Positions 37,502 through 52,030 of a stretch of DNA of 64,000 nt are shown one piece after another (within the stretch, counting starts at the first letter, position 1; the number at the start of each line of letters is the position of its first letter). This DNA is from Aquila chrysaetos chrysaetos (lineage: Eukaryota; Chordata; Aves; Accipitriformes; Accipitridae), in contig NC_044010.1 in assembly GCF_900496995.4 (NCBI RefSeq), positions 7,068,001 through 7,132,000 of the forward strand, given 5' to 3'. Under the pieces are notes generated by a model. The model worked only from the letters and a program-made list of their open reading frames with translations, was not told the DNA's origin and made no database searches. Position numbers and translations under genes: made by a program.

Positions 37502-40067
37502 GGGGTGGGGTTAATTAATTTAAATCAGAACTTAAGTAATAATATTATCACAAAATAGATATGTCTATTCTTCTGGAATCTTTGGTCTTAAGCATTTACA
37601 GATGGAAAACATGGACATCCTTCTGCATATTATTTTTCCCAGTGCATTTTACTTGGCAGCTCAAAAACCTTATAGCAGGAAGATGGCTGTAGAATTTCAG
37701 GGATCAGTTCGAAGCCTTGTGCTGTAGCAGATCATCTGGTGTTTGACCTACACGCAAACAGAAAGCCTTGGGAAGACCACCACCCCGGGATTTTAAGATC
37801 CTTTAAAATCAAGATCTGTGTGAGCACTGTGCACATACACATTACATCTAAAATGCACACAGGAGTCCAGGTCCTAAAAGGAATTGGGACCCCAGTTGAT
37901 ACGATCTACATGCAACAGCAGCGACAAGCTGAAGTTCCTACATGCACCCTGCTCACTGACCAAATGCAAGTCTAAGTTACAGCTTGGGCTAATGACTGCA
38001 CATATGTCATGCCTTTCACTGAGGTTGGAGCTATAATACAGTAATTAACAGGTTCGGCAGTCTGAAGCATACACAGTTCTGGCAGCTCAGCTGGCCTGAG
38101 ATAATCAGGTAAATGGTGATAACCTCACCACCTGTCTGAGCCAGAAGGTGCCTCAGTCTCTCTCCATAAGGATGGATTGTAAGATTACAAATTGAATTTG
38201 GTCTCCCTATTCCACCTAGTCCCTGTGCTCCTTGCCTAGCTGGCAAACAAGCGTTTCTAAGGGTATTGTTTATGATGTGCACATCGAGAACATCTACACC
38301 TGCGTTTGTAACTTCTGAGTTGACTTCAGGCACACGCAGCCCAGTCTGCTCTCCAGGGGCCTGGGATCACACATGCGATTCAGTCAGCCAGAACACGTTG
38401 TGTTTATCTGCCTACATGAGCCAGTGCTCCGCTCCTGCCAACAGCCATTCTTGTTTATTCTATATCTGTCTGCCTTTCCTGGCACCCTGTGTTGTAGCAT
38501 CTAAGAGCCAGCAAGGCGCAAGCAGTTGGATGGATCAATTCATTTCATTCAGGTGCCCAAATAGTCAGTGGGTGGGTAATGGCTTTTGGTCAAAAGCCAT
38601 GCTAAGACAGTGTTGAAAAGGAAGACTTGATGACAAACTACAGAACTTAAAGTGCCCAGTCTCTAATTACGATGATTTTAAACAAACTAAAAATCTTAAA
38701 AAGCAATTTCCTTGGGCATCGGAGAAGCTCAGATCACGCTGGGAGTTCAGGATTCACACTGTGACTCATCCTAGGTGAAACGCTATGCTTTTATTCACTT
38801 ACTTTCCTCAGAAACAATCACTTGATGTTTTAGGATAAACATCTGTCAGGAAACAGATCATATCCTATAGGAACAGAAGGAGGAAACTAAGCTTTGTTCA
38901 TGAAATGCTAAGAATGTATTTTTAATGACGAGGCCTGAGGCAGTTTCCCATAATTAGCTTACAGGAGTATGTCAGAAAGGCTCTGGCTGGCTGCGGAGTG
39001 CTCATAAATCTGGACGATTGTAAAGTGTTCCAGGGTCCCTTCAAAGGGACTGGACCAGAGGCAAAAATAGCAGGATGCCCTTCATGTGGTAATCCCAGCC
39101 TCTGCATACCAGGAGGTATCAGAAATCTTAATGAGGAATCCACTCTCTGGAGACTTTTACCTCTAATCTATACCAAAGAGAAGGGAGGGGAGAATAAATA
39201 AATAGAAGTGCTCACATTCTTTGACAGATCCAAAACGGACTTTTGGAGTCTTTAATGTTCCCTCATTGCTCACCAGCCATGACCCTGTAGACAAAAGGAG
39301 TTAATATATTCTTCATTAGAAATAAGGCCAAGTTCCCAGGCAAATTTAAATGCATCTCCACTGGTGTCATCTGCACTTTCTCCAAGACAATCCCTCCAGT
39401 GCTATATCAGGTAACACAGAAGCCAGGATGTATTTTCTGCCAGGGTGCAGAAGAGAATCAGAGCTGGTACGTTCAAGATGCAAAAAGTAAGACCTGCTTC
39501 GGTAAGGTAGAGTCACCCTAGATCAGGCTCACGGCACTGGGAAGCTGTTTGTATAGGAGAGAGAGCAGCAGCTGCCTGCATGCCCAGGAGGGCTTCATCT
39601 CCTGTGAGGTACCTCCAGGAAATATTGCAGTTGTTCAGTGGTCTTGGTTTGTGGAAATGGTTTCTCCCCATGAAGATGGAAACACCCACATAGCAAATTT
39701 AAAACAACAAGTTTCCATTAATTTCTCTTAATTTTTCTTTCAAACCCTGGAGGTGTTGTACAGAGGCCCTGATGAATATCACTGCTTCACTGGCAGGTAC
39801 TACAGCAGTAACAGAGAAACCTCTTTTTGTTTGTTTGGGGGTTTTTTTGCCCCTAGGGAAGAAGGCAGAGCCGGTCCTTGTCATTGCTGGCCACCCTTAC
39901 AGCCCCCCAACACACCTCCTTTCCTTGCCTCCCATAAAGCCATGAAAACATTTCCTTATTCTCTGCTTGTGGTTTCCACAGATGGAAGATAAAATCTGAG
40001 CAAATCAAGAATGAGGAAACAATAATACTAAGAGAGAGAGAAGTACTTATTAGATCCTTCAAACTTC

Positions 40068-40200
40068 ATATCCAAGCATCTTAAGGCACTTCGCACAGCC
40101 CTGACGCCCTGGTGTTGTATGGTATTGTGCTATTGCCCTTTTCAAAGCAAGGGCCACTAAGCCAGAAAGTGAAATACAGTCTCCTTGCACCCAGATCTGT
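40068..40200 (-). mobile_element. MIR/CORE-SINE-like relic
   Basis: CCAAGCATCTTAAGGCACTT, TATTGTGCTATTGCCC, AGCAAGGGCCACTAAG and CAGAAAGTGAAAT follow the reversed MIR order (caaagcactttac, tattattgcccc, gaaactgaggc, agtgaag). Confidence 0.4.
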
Positions 40201-43200
40201 GTTTTAAACCAGAAATTGATTATTGTGGGAAAAGTTTCACCATACCCCAGCCTGCATGTTAACACCGAGATAATTAAGTGTTCCACAATAGGGATGCCTC
40301 TATAAGAAATCTCATTTCCAAACTATTTAACAATTATTCTCCTTAAATTAGCTCTCACTTATTTCTTAGTGTTAAAAGCATAGAGTGTTGGGTTTTTTTA
40401 ACTTCCAGGTAGGGTGATGTACTTTATTCTTAAATATGAGTTAAAACACCTATTCCATTCATCAGTTGTTATCATTCATCCATTTTTGGTCATAAGACCA
40501 GATGGGTTTGCTTTCTGGTTCTTTGAGCTAGCAAAGTCATGTGCCTTTTGGGAATATGGTGTGACACAGGGCAATAACAGTAATTTAAACGTATTCAGTG
40601 AAATTCAAGAATGAAAAATCCTTAATTCAACCTCCTCTTGAAATAAAGAGAGCAAAGCTTGCCCTTCAGCAAGCACTTTTAGAACATATAGAAGAACATT
40701 GACTGACTCCATTCTGAAGTGTTTATTCAGAAGTAATACAGCCTCAGCATGAGAGCACACTAAGGAGAGTCAAACCTCCTTTATCTTTTATTCCTACAGA
40801 AGTTATCATAGTTCTGTCAGTGAAAGACCTTGGTACCATCCTATTCATTCAGCAGAGAAGCCTCATGTGAGGATCTACACCAGGTTAGACAATATGATGT
40901 CTCTTTCTCCCTCCATTTCTGACTTCCATGAAATGGAAACGCTTCTACTTTGTAAAGAGCTTTGAAAGTTACAGAAGAAAAAACAGACTGAAATGCAGTG
41001 AACCATTATCCAGATCACTTACCAGTATATAGTCTCAAGGATGCCAAGATCCGATGCCCAAGGCAATGCTTGCTGAAGGCATTTATCTTTCAATCTTAGT
41101 TGAAGAAATTAATTGTCCAATATTTTGCATTCATACTAGCTACAGACAACTAAAACCAACACTGGAACTTGAGCAGTCCCAATGAACCAGTGGCTTTAAT
41201 TCTCATTATATTCAGAATGGCGGGGCCCAGCTGGGAAAGGCAATCAGCTAACTTCTCACCAGCTGGCAACAATCAAGAACTAAGTGCATGGAGTGAGTGA
41301 GTGCTTCACCAGACACTTGAATGAAGTAATGTTTTACAGTGCTAATGTAAATACAGTTCAATGGAGAGGATGCTGGCAGGAAGCCACAGCAAGGACATAA
41401 ATTCATGGTGCTGGAAGACCAGCTTGGCTTGGTCTGCTGAAGTAGTTCACAAAGCAATCCAGCATCTCATATAAATAAACTTTTTGCCCAGGTAGTAAAC
41501 CAAGAGAAAGGCTGGATTTTCTATCAGATGTCATGATTTAACAGATGGTTCCACTTCCTCCACAACTCACCCTTGTCCTGGAAAAGAACAAGTAAAATGA
41601 AAGAGGTTCTCAGATACGTCTTGAGTTATTTCAGCTAGCCAGTTCAATTGAACAGTGCACAAAGCAAATGAGCAGCTACTCTCTTCTTGCTCATTCTCAC
41701 TTGCATCACTCAAGATGTTAATTGATACTGTCCCAAACTAGGAGATTTGGGCTGTGAATAATACCTTCACTGGCTCCTCCAATGAGGAGAAGCTCTCAAA
41801 GCATTCCTCCAAAGAGAAGCCATAGAATCTTCCTGGATTATTAGTTACTGGCATTCTGTAGCCTTCCCATTTGCCTCTTGCAATCTCTTTATAAACCCTA
41901 AGTCTTATGAATGCTTGGGAATCCCTTTAGCACCTGGTTCCACTGACACAGGAAGAGCACTGGAGGTGGATGATGTCTGTAGGCATTTGCTCTCACTGGC
42001 ATCTGCAAATAGTCTGATGAAGGCAGTCCAAATGCAGTGAAAACACCACAGAGGGGGTTCATTTTTTTGCTCCTGGTAAATCAAGTAGCTGTATCTTCTG
42101 TCATCAGTAATGGATTATGCCACAGATTCAGTGTTGACTCAATGAAGGTCCTCAGTTTACCTTACTGCTTGCAGGCTGCTGTTGAACTCTACCAGTTTCA
42201 AAAGGTGTAGGGCTATCCCTTGCAGGCTTTCCATTTCCTTCTTCAATACCTGCTTCCTTCAGCTTGAACATGTGCAGTGGCTGATCATAAGTAGCTACTA
42301 CATTTTTGCTCCCTCCCCTGAGCAGTTCTGCTCATGTTGATATTTTGGGGCATTTTTTTTTTATGGTTAGCTTTGTTCTCTCATAGTCTTTCAAATAAGC
42401 TAGAATCACATATTCCTCAAACCACCCTGCCTTTAATTAGAGAATCACTAGGTCTGAAAAGCTATCTGTGGCCACCAAGGCTGCATATGGTAACATGATG
42501 TACCTACAAATTCCTTCTTCCTGTTTTTGTTTTGGGGACAAAACAAAATTCTTTCCTCTCAAGTCATCTGCGATCACAGAGCTCCATAGACACTGCCAGC
42601 ACCCATCCCAGTATCTTACATATATCACAGCATTCCCTGGGGGCAAGTGTTCCCTTGCACAGCTGTCTGCGCAATGTTCAGAAACCAAGGAAAATATAAC
42701 AAGCTGTTGCTGTACAGAGGACACCAGGAATGCAGCATGCTATGCCTGCTCTGTAGGATGACACCTGGGATGTTTGAGCTCAAGAGGAAGGCTGTGGGCA
42801 CAGGGTCTCTGCTTACATCTGGAATTCACGTATTGCAGTACACAGTCCTTGTCCTCACCCCTGACTCTAATCCTTCTCTTGACCTATCTAATCTTCATAA
42901 GCAACAATGCAGACTCCAAGGTGTGATTCAGTAGGGGTGCTTTTACCCCTAATATGATCCTGTGTCCCCAATATGATTTTTGAGAGTCTGCATTTGACTG
43001 AAGAAGCAGGACTGAGTTTTACATAAGGAAGAATACCATTAATTACTAGCAACTTTGGAGCCCTGATTAGATATGCCATCACAAGGGGGCTGGCTTTCCA
43101 AAAAGTACTAGATTCTCAATTTTACCAGTCAAACATCCTTGATAACATGTTTCCTGTACAGTAAATGAATGAGGCAAACGTACCCAAGGCATTTCTGCAG

Positions 43201-43504
43201 TTTGCAGACCTGGTCCAAACAACTCTTTCTGAAGTCAGGTGCTTAGGCCAGGTCTCCAACATGCTCCTTCTCCTCTTCCTCATCAGAACTTCTAATTTGC
43301 TAACAGCTGGGACTCAAACTCTGGACTTGGAGGGTCAGGCTTCTCACATCTGGGACTGTCATTGCCATCTCAGACACGTCACGCTGACAGTGGGTGCTGC
43401 AGGCGGTGATTTAAGATGTGGCCATTTCAGAAGTGGAACTGAAATGGGCAAGAAGCAGCAATGCAGTCATTCATAAGCAAGTTTAAACTCCAATCTCCCA
43501 GCCA

Positions 43505-43535
43505 GGGGAGAGGGAGGGAGAGAGGGAGAAGGGGG
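43505..43535. repeat. GGGAGA-type purine-rich low-complexity tract
   Basis: This is a run of GGGAGAGGGAGGGAG-like units followed by AAGGGGG. It is read directly. Confidence 0.8.
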
Positions 43536-46500
43536 TCATATCCCACGGAAGAAAGGGAGAGCTGCCAACACATTCAGAAACAGTCGCATATGCGGAGAGT
43601 TAGAACAGTAGTGCATATAGAGCTATTTCTAAAACCAGAGGAAGAGGAAAACCTTCCCAGCCATAGCCAAGGTAGAAGGGAAGGTGCTGAGAAGGGAAGA
43701 TTTAGTGGTGAGCTGCAATTTGTATCCTCCATGCTGCCATCAACTGCCAGTCCACCAGCCAGTGTGTTTATGCTGTGGTAGGCAAGGCCATGCTCTCCCA
43801 GTCCACTTTGCTTGTGTGAGCCTAGAAGTTGCCGCCTATGCTCTCCCTGCTGTTTTCCTAGTGTGATCTTGGATCTTCATTCTTTTTGGTTTTCCTTTTC
43901 TATGCACAGCTGTCTGCCAGGCTTGCTAAACTCTGAAAACCCTCCCTGACATCAGGGCTGCATAGTCATTGCTATCCATGCAACATGCTCAGTAAATGGC
44001 AGCAGGACACTTTGGGGTTTTTCAACAGACAAACCCACAGCTAACGCTGTAGCATTCTATGGGGTGGAAAAACTGCATGAATGGGAATCCTATCTTTTGT
44101 GGCTAAGGACAGGAAAGGCAGAAATACACAGATGAGGTGGTGAGAGGCCCACTAGTAGCAGTAACAGAAAAAATACATTTTTGAAAATGAATCATACATT
44201 CCAGGGTTCAAAACATGCAGTGTCCTAAGACTGGCTGCTTTTAACAGGACATTATGGGCATTTATAGGCCATGCCTTTTAGAATTAAAATGACAGAACTT
44301 GTGTCGTATCCTTAGGAAGCTTTTCAAGGTAATACACAAGAATGCAGGATCATCCAAATGTTTGTTCATGTACTTTTCCCCCCTTCTGCATAGTCCATTG
44401 TTTCATTGACTAGAAGACCTGATAAGAGATAAACTCACTTTCAAGAACAGCAGGTCCATGTCCTGTGCAGACAGAAAGGGAAGGGGAGCTGACATTGTTG
44501 AAGTCTATTCCCAATAGACGGAGTGACAGATCAAGCCACTGAAATTTCCTACACCTTTGTTTCCATATTTGCAAACTGTGGCTAACATAAAGGCTGTCAT
44601 GAGGCATAGGTTGTATTTCAAAAGTGCCTTGCAGAGGCTCGCATATTGCTAAATGTCAGCTTTCAGTCCTAGGATCTCAAATAGGAAATAATAGATATAG
44701 ACAACATTATCCTCTAAGATAGGCCACAATGTGTGAAACAGGAAAAAAAACAGCATTGCCATAACAGCTCCTTTGTGAATGGCGCGACAGGGACTGAGGC
44801 TTGTATTTATACCAGTCTGTACAGATCCACATATAAACACTGGCCTGAGATGGGTCAGTGAATGTACTAAATGAAGGCACCATGGCATTGTTCTGCATTG
44901 TCCCACTTGATTCTAACAAAAACACTTAGCAATGCCTAGCCACATGTATTTCTGCCTTGCTAGATAGTGTGTTATTACACTTGCTTCCTGGAGTAACAGA
45001 AAGGGAACTTACCTTCTACAGAAATAGATCTGTGGTCAGAGATTTTATGACTAAAATAGGTTTATTGCACAAACAGGGCTTCTAGTTATCGCTGCATCGC
45101 ACCCTCATAGCTTCTGGTTAAACTACAGGCTGCCTTCTAGAGGGCACCCAGTATTTAGCATGGGTGATGGAGAATGTGTTCATTTTTTCCCCACATACAC
45201 ATGGAGTGGAAAGTTTTTAAGTACCATTTTTCCCCCTATGAGTGAGTTTGGCCTGTGCTGGGTGCTGCTGAGAGAAAAGTGTATCCCTTAATCACGCAGT
45301 CCTCCGGCTGTAGAGTCAGCTAGAGAGGGGGATGAGGGAAGAGAGGTCTGGTTTGGATTAAAGGATTGTTCCAAAACTTTCTGTTCAATGCAAAAAACAT
45401 AACACCAAATGTTGGCGCCGTGAAATGGCCAGAACCCTTCAAAAGGGACGGGATGGGAAGAATACAGTAGATGCAAAGTGACTTCTTGTTATGACCTCTC
45501 CAAGGATGGCAAATGGAGAACCAGAGTAAGAATGGTCATTAGAAAGGGTGAGAATTAAGTTACAAGCTTGCTGCAGGATAATATGGGCTTCACCATTCCT
45601 CAGAATTATTACATTTTTCAAACATAAGGTTTTCATTAATTTTTTTTTTAAGTAGAGAAAAAAGTATCAGTTCCAAAGTAAAAAAATCCAGCAATAATTC
45701 AACACTTTCCAGAATACTAAAGTTTGAAAAAGTATGGGGAAAAAATGATTTGTGGCTTTCTAGGCAGCTAAAGATTATAGAAGGAGGTTATTGGCTTTTC
45801 TGTGACTGTATCACTCTTTTCCCCTCTCATTCCTCACAGATTTATAAATCTTGGAAGCTTGCTATGTAGCAGGCTCATCAAATGGGGCACTCATCAGTAA
45901 CTTCTCTGCAAGGCTTACATTTTAACAGGCCTCTGATTCAGGGAAGGATATTTTAATTCACTCTAAAAGAAGAACACCAGTATAATTTACATACTATGTT
46001 TATTTGGGGGCTATTTTTCCATTAAACATAAATTGAAGTGTTTTTTCACTGATATTAAAAGCAGAGGGACTTTTGTATATCATGAGGCCTCACACTGAGA
46101 CCTGAAGCTGGGGTAGGACTGTGAGTGACAACCCAACTTCAATACTGCCTGGGAACAGGTTATCGCTTCAGTGGACGATTTTATTTTTCATTTAGAATAA
46201 ACTAACAGCTCAGATCCTATGGATCAAATGCTCCTCTCATATCTGTTGGCCTAATTGTCACTGCTGTTAAATGTAAACATTTGTTTACTTGCAAAACCAT
46301 TGGCTGTTCAATTCAGTGCAATAAAATCAGACAAAATCAAGAGTTTGAGTGCGTTTGAGGCATCCATATGTGTCACTAGATGGCGTTGCGAAACAGTTAT
46401 GGTATAGTTTAGTGGCAAATCACAAGGCTGTGAAGGTTGTGTAATAGGCTGCTGTGTTATCGTGTAACACCCCAGAGAACCCGTTATGTCTACATGGTCA

Positions 46501-47379
46501 CTAAAACAGGAAACAGGCTTGGGTACCAAGCCATCTCTTTTAGGCTTGTTTAACTCCCATGTGAATAGACTGAAAGAATCAACACAGAGAAATCATCTGT
46601 TTTCTTTCTCTACAACAGCCCCTACACGCTGCTCCTGCAAGAGTTGCGACACGCTCATTCATACCAAGCTAATCCAACGAAACCAGGGACGGTGGCAAAG
46701 TTAGGGCTGTTTCCATACTGAATATGGCCCTGATTTGGAAAACCTGTCAGGCACGCTTCTAATGTCAAGCAGACGACTCGACTCGTTCACTGCCTTCTCT
46801 TAAAGCATGCGAGGTAGCCAATTTTCTAAAAATGATAAGGGGACGTGCTATGTCTATTAATATTTAAGAGCAGCTCATTGAACCGTACCAGTTTAAAAAA
46901 TAAAAGCTAGGAGTTAGCTTGCCACACTGCTGGGAGCTCTGGGAATCAAGCCAGTATCCCATCTCCCACTTCACCCGGACCAGGACTGTCAGCTGAGTAT
47001 AGCTCCAAATTACAACTGCACTGCCACTTGCCTCCCAGGTCTGCCTTCAGTTACGGCCGCATAGCTGTACTGGCAGCGTTAGAATTGGCAGATACGAGAG
47101 GGGAGAACAATTCAGCTCTGCCTTTACAGTTTAGCTAACGAGTTTGCTGATGATGTGTGAGCCCAGCAGAGCCCAGCTCCCTCAGCGAGAGCTGCACCTG
47201 GTCTGCAGGGCCAGCAGGCTCATGTTTACATAGAGTCAAATCACACCTGAAGTTCGGGTGGGCACTTCCTATTTTCCTTCTTTCTGCCCAGGGTGCGTGT
47301 GTGTATCCAATATTCTCCAGGACTGGAATGCCAGAATGAGATGGAGCAGATGCAAAAGGCCAATACAGTCATCTAGGAC

Positions 47380-47760
47380 TTATTCCCCTGCCAACAAGAT
47401 ATCCTCTAGCGCTCTGCCCAGCTCAGATTTAAGTGACTCAGGCACCATGAGCTCTTGGCATCTCCCTTGGGAAGTTACTGGCAAAGTTTTAGTACACCTC
47501 CTCCTTAGCCTCAAAAGCCTCACTCTAGACTTGCCTTTGTCCGCTGATCCCATTGCCCTAGCCTTCCCACTAAAAAATCTCCTGCTCTCTGATTCTTCAT
47601 ATCACAGCCTGGTGGTTTGTCATTAGCCCAAGCTTACCGTATCTACTTCTTTCACTATCTCCTCATAAGTCAGTCTCTCAGTCTCTCAATCACTTGTGTT
47701 GCTCTTCTCAAAGAGAATTAAATCTCTCCCTCTATAAATAGTTCTGGTTGGTGTTCCAGT
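47380..47760 (-). mobile_element. Ancient CR1-like LINE fragment
   Basis: Landmarks on the reverse complement include GCCCAGCTCAGATTTAAGTG, GAGCTCTTGGCATCTCCC, TTGGGAAGTTACTGGC, TCTCCTCATAAGTCAGTCTC and GTGTTGCTCTTCTC, in the order known from old CR1-type repeats. No open reading frame survives. Confidence 0.6.
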
Positions 47761-48506
47761 CTGCTGCTGATCTTTCCATTACCAAAACTTCTTGACATTT
47801 TATAGCCCACCGTCTGCTGTGCCTGATGGCATGCAGATGTTAGTCACACAGATGTCAGACATTTTTGGCTACCAGTACAGCAATAAAGAAATATTTCTCT
47901 AACACAAAAACTTGAGATCTTGCCTTAAATGAACTAAGTAATGAAAGGTTAGCTCTGTACTGGGTTCCCTTTGCTTCTTGCTGTTGATGAATAAAATCAC
48001 ATTTTGCTACTTACATTTTGGAAAAAAATGCTCATTCGTCTCCTTTATATTGTTCCTTAAAAATCCCTAAAACCTCCTCTTTGCTAAGATGCCCCCACCA
48101 CTGCCACTGTGTTAATTGACATAACTTTGGCCACTGGTGGTCTACCACAATGGCCTGGCACTCCTGCTTCCATTCTCTCATTTTCCCTTGAGATCTTGCG
48201 TCCATCTATCCACCTATTGTCTTCAACAGAGATTATAATCTCCCTGAAGAAGAGATTTTCTTGATGTCCCAGATTTTTGATTGCAGGTACAATAGCATCC
48301 TGGCCACAGCCAGGCTACTAATAGCCATCATGGATGAAATCATAAAACCCTATTCCTTAAATAACTCTTAGCAGTTAACAAGAATAAGGTTTTTTCAGAT
48401 GTAATAGTATATTTCCAAGGGTGAGATTAAGGATAAATAGTCTCGGAGTGTCGGTCACAGTTTTAGCATCAGACAACTATTAGCAATAGATACTTGCAGA
48501 CAGTTT

Positions 48507-48520
48507 GGGGGGGGGGGGGG
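48507..48520. repeat. Poly-G run, 14 bases
   Basis: Fourteen G residues follow CAGTTT. Confidence 0.95.
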
Positions 48521-48623
48521 CAGGGCAGACATCAGTGGAGGTGTTAAACCAGTACATTTCAGTAGGTAGTTTTTGATAAATTGCGATGCTGTTAGTCCAT
48601 AATAGGATTGGGTTGCTTTCTCT

Positions 48624-48648
48624 GTTTTGTTTTGTTTTGTTTTGTTTT
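48624..48648. repeat. (GTTTT)5 microsatellite
   Basis: There are five perfect pentamer units, with G at 48624, 48629, 48634, 48639 and 48644. Confidence 0.95.
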
Positions 48649-51600
48649 TCTCCGGGAGGGGTAGCAACTATACCACTAGTAACACAAATGAAAATCAGAG
48701 AATAGAGTCTGTGGAAAAGGAATGAAATGGACTGGGTATCTGGTCATCTCCTTTGTATCCTGCAGAGATGTGATAGATCCCAAATGGTTTTGGAGAGCGT
48801 GGGTATGTGGTGTCATGCTTTTGGAGATTAGAAAATCACTCACTATGGGAGGTGAAGTGAGTTGGCTACTTTATAAGCATCTGCATCACGTGACCATTTA
48901 ATATTAGCCACCTCTGTAGAAAGGACACTGAAGAGAACTAGAGGTCCAAATACAGTGGCATTTCCAACAGCAGTAGGTGTGTTGTGCCAGATACTTTCAC
49001 AGCTGAAGGTGGTATCAGTGTAAATTAGACATCCTTACTCCAATTATGTGACTTTCTAAGATATCTGCAAGAAATAAGATATCTAAATCATGTTTTGCCC
49101 ATGCCTACATCACTGTACATTACTCGGTATTTAATACAATCTCTTGGTAGGTAGCGGTTTTCAGTTCCTTGCTCTCCATTTTGAGTGCATGGACACACAT
49201 ATACACTCACAAAATTTTGTATTTGACTAAACGATGTCTGCTGTATCTTGATTCTCCCAGTGCTAACATACGTGAGTAAAACAGCTTTAACAGTTTTGGT
49301 CATTTGTGTGTTAAATTTCCATTGCTACTGGAAAAATCCCAGGTCACCTCCCCTCAGTGGAAGCAGGAGCTTGCTATAGTAATTATGGAAAAAATAACAA
49401 CATCCAGACATGAAAACTTGGACCAATTATTTCACCTGGGATCTCTTTCACAACATATTTGCTTTCCCGTTTCTTTCTCTCTCCTCTTTAATTTTTGGAA
49501 GGCTGTGATGTATCTTAAGTTTTCAGTTTAATTGTATCCTATAAATACGAGCAAAATCCAGGAGTCTTCACTGAATACAGGAACCTTGCCATTGATTTCA
49601 AGGCAGCCGAGTTCATATATCAGGAACACATATGGATTTACCTACAAGGCTGCCTTTAACATGAAGATAAGAAAGCAAAACCAGCAATGGAAATATCAGT
49701 CCTTACAGTGTATTTCTCTGAAGAAATCTGTTATACAGATTTCCCTCTCTTTTTTGTTATTTTTGGAGATCATGAAATGTCAGGGAGATTTTGTCATTAA
49801 TATAACTCTCTAAGGTGAGGTGACAGGGAAATAAATGCACTTCTTTTGGTCTTCCAGGTCTGCTCAGCACAGGCCTCCTGCCACTGTTTCTCCTGTGACT
49901 CAGCCCATTCATTGGACAGAAATGTTGACAACATTGGACTGCTTTATCCCATGTATTTAGTCAGAAGCTGCCTGGACTGGGAAGTCATTCTCTAGTCATA
50001 CAGTATGTACAGAGGTACCAAACTCAATGGTAAGAACTTACTGCACTATAGTAATACTAGTGCTTCTAGTACATGGGCACTAAAGTGCTCCATGAACAGC
50101 CTGCAGCAATGATCTATTGGAGAAGGGCAGTGACAGTTTGTCTCTGAATGCTTAAAAATAGGAATATACATGGTCTCTGTATATTGTAAGGGAATCACAT
50201 CCAAAAAATAAACCTTGAAATGCTATCTAATATATAGCCTATCAGATGTGTCATTTCAGATCTGAGCCTCTACAGGGGTATAATCCAAGAACAGCAGCAA
50301 TATATTAATAAAACATGCTTCGACCACATTTTTTCTGGCAGATAGTACTTTTGCACTGTAGCCCAAAATATATAATGAAATCCAGATCTCACTAGTTGCT
50401 GGAATGTCCTTTGTCAATAACTGTGAAAAATGTCTCTCACCCTGCAGTGCAAAATTGAGCCGTGGAATTTATGTGCATAAGTTCTTCCACCCTTAAAAAG
50501 TATTTTTTATCCTGAATGAAAATACTGACACTGATTGTGCATGGCAGAGACCACTCCCTACCTCTGCTGTATATCCTAATCCCTTCTGCACCAATTTTGC
50601 TTATGTAAATTTATTGCCTGTGGACTACCTCACCAACCTCAAAACCCCAGATTTTCTATTATCATTTGATTAAAAATTAGCACCAGTATTACTGAACAGG
50701 AAAGAGATGCATATGTACACCTCCTTGATGTGAGACACTGTATCAGGGACCGGGATCCTTTTTTACTCTTTGCTTTTTCTGCTAGGGAAACTGTTAGGAT
50801 TCAACTGCATTGTTAGTTTTTGGCCTGGTGGAAACCTATCCACATGGCACCAGTTTGGGTTTGGTTCTCACCTGAGCTGAGATTGGGTCACAGACCTTAA
50901 AAAAAAAACCCAAACCAAAACCCCTAGTTCCCAAACCCTTTGGACCAATGTCATGGCTCATGACTTCTCACACCATTTTGCACCCTCTTCGTATGTTTTT
51001 AGTTGAAAGCACCAAAGTAGTCAGCATTGTTCTATTGCCAGCTGCTGACCACTCACCATCATCTCATGAATTACCATTTGAGAACTAGCTGCCTACACCA
51101 TTCTGTGCATACTTCTGCTTCCAGAAGTAGCACAGGAAGGTCACTGGATTCATGTCCCTGTAGCCTGGTGGAATGATGAGACTAACCAGATTAGCCGTTC
51201 GCCCCCTCTCCCAGGTGAGTAGGTTCTGCCCCTACACAGCCACAGAAGGGAAACAAAATTTTGCAAGGAAACAGGAAGAACTGTATTTGCCCGTCAAACA
51301 GCATATTCAGGAGGCTGGCATGGGCCTTCCCAAAGCAAATGAAACCCCTTAAAGGAGGCTGTGGATCTTCCACTCTAAATGATTCCACAGCTATGGACTT
51401 GATTTTATAAATACTTGAGTTTAAGCAGGTATTTGCCCATTTCTTCTCTGTCTCCCAGTGTGCTTCTCCAAGGTTTGGGTAGTAGACACTGGTGCTGAAA
51501 ACTAGTTCAAGGAAAGAACGTATGAGCCCTGGGTTTCCACCTACTTGTACTTCCTTTTCCCCATTTTTATGACCCAACCTAGAGACCCCTGGCCTGTGGA

Positions 51601-52010
51601 GCACTTGACAGTCAGAGCACCCACCACAATGGGTGCCCCCCTCCTCTGCCACCCACCCAGGAAAGATTCTAAAAGCATCTGGCAGAGAAGATCTAGTTCA
51701 GCCCAAAGGAGATGAGGACGAGCCACGGGCTGCCACTGAGTGAGACACAGGAGTGCCTATTTACATGAAGGAAAGAGAAAAGAGTCACTCCACTGAAGAT
51801 TAAATGCTTCAGTAACGCGCCTGATAGCATATAAATAAAGACAAGGGCCATGAATGCCTGCAAGTGGGCATAAACAGCCTGACAAGAAGAGTGGTACATT
51901 ATCTGCACATGATAATATTTCCAGCTGTCACTTTCAGGCTTGAACTGTCTTCAGTCTGACCTGAAGCAAAGGGACATAAACATTAAAGTCTCATTCTACT
52001 TCAGTCTTTT

Positions 52011-52030
52011 GCCTTGCCTTGCCTTGCCTT
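52011..52030. repeat. (GCCTT)4 microsatellite
   Basis: Four perfect GCCTT units. Confidence 0.95.

Noticed and set aside
37702..37720. tRNA B-box-like GTTCGAAGCC
   Set aside because: There is no matching A box or cloverleaf around it, so it is not a tRNA gene.
51191..51652. 153-codon minus-strand open frame
   Set aside because: No family resemblance and no supporting gene context. The segment looks like ordinary intergenic sequence.
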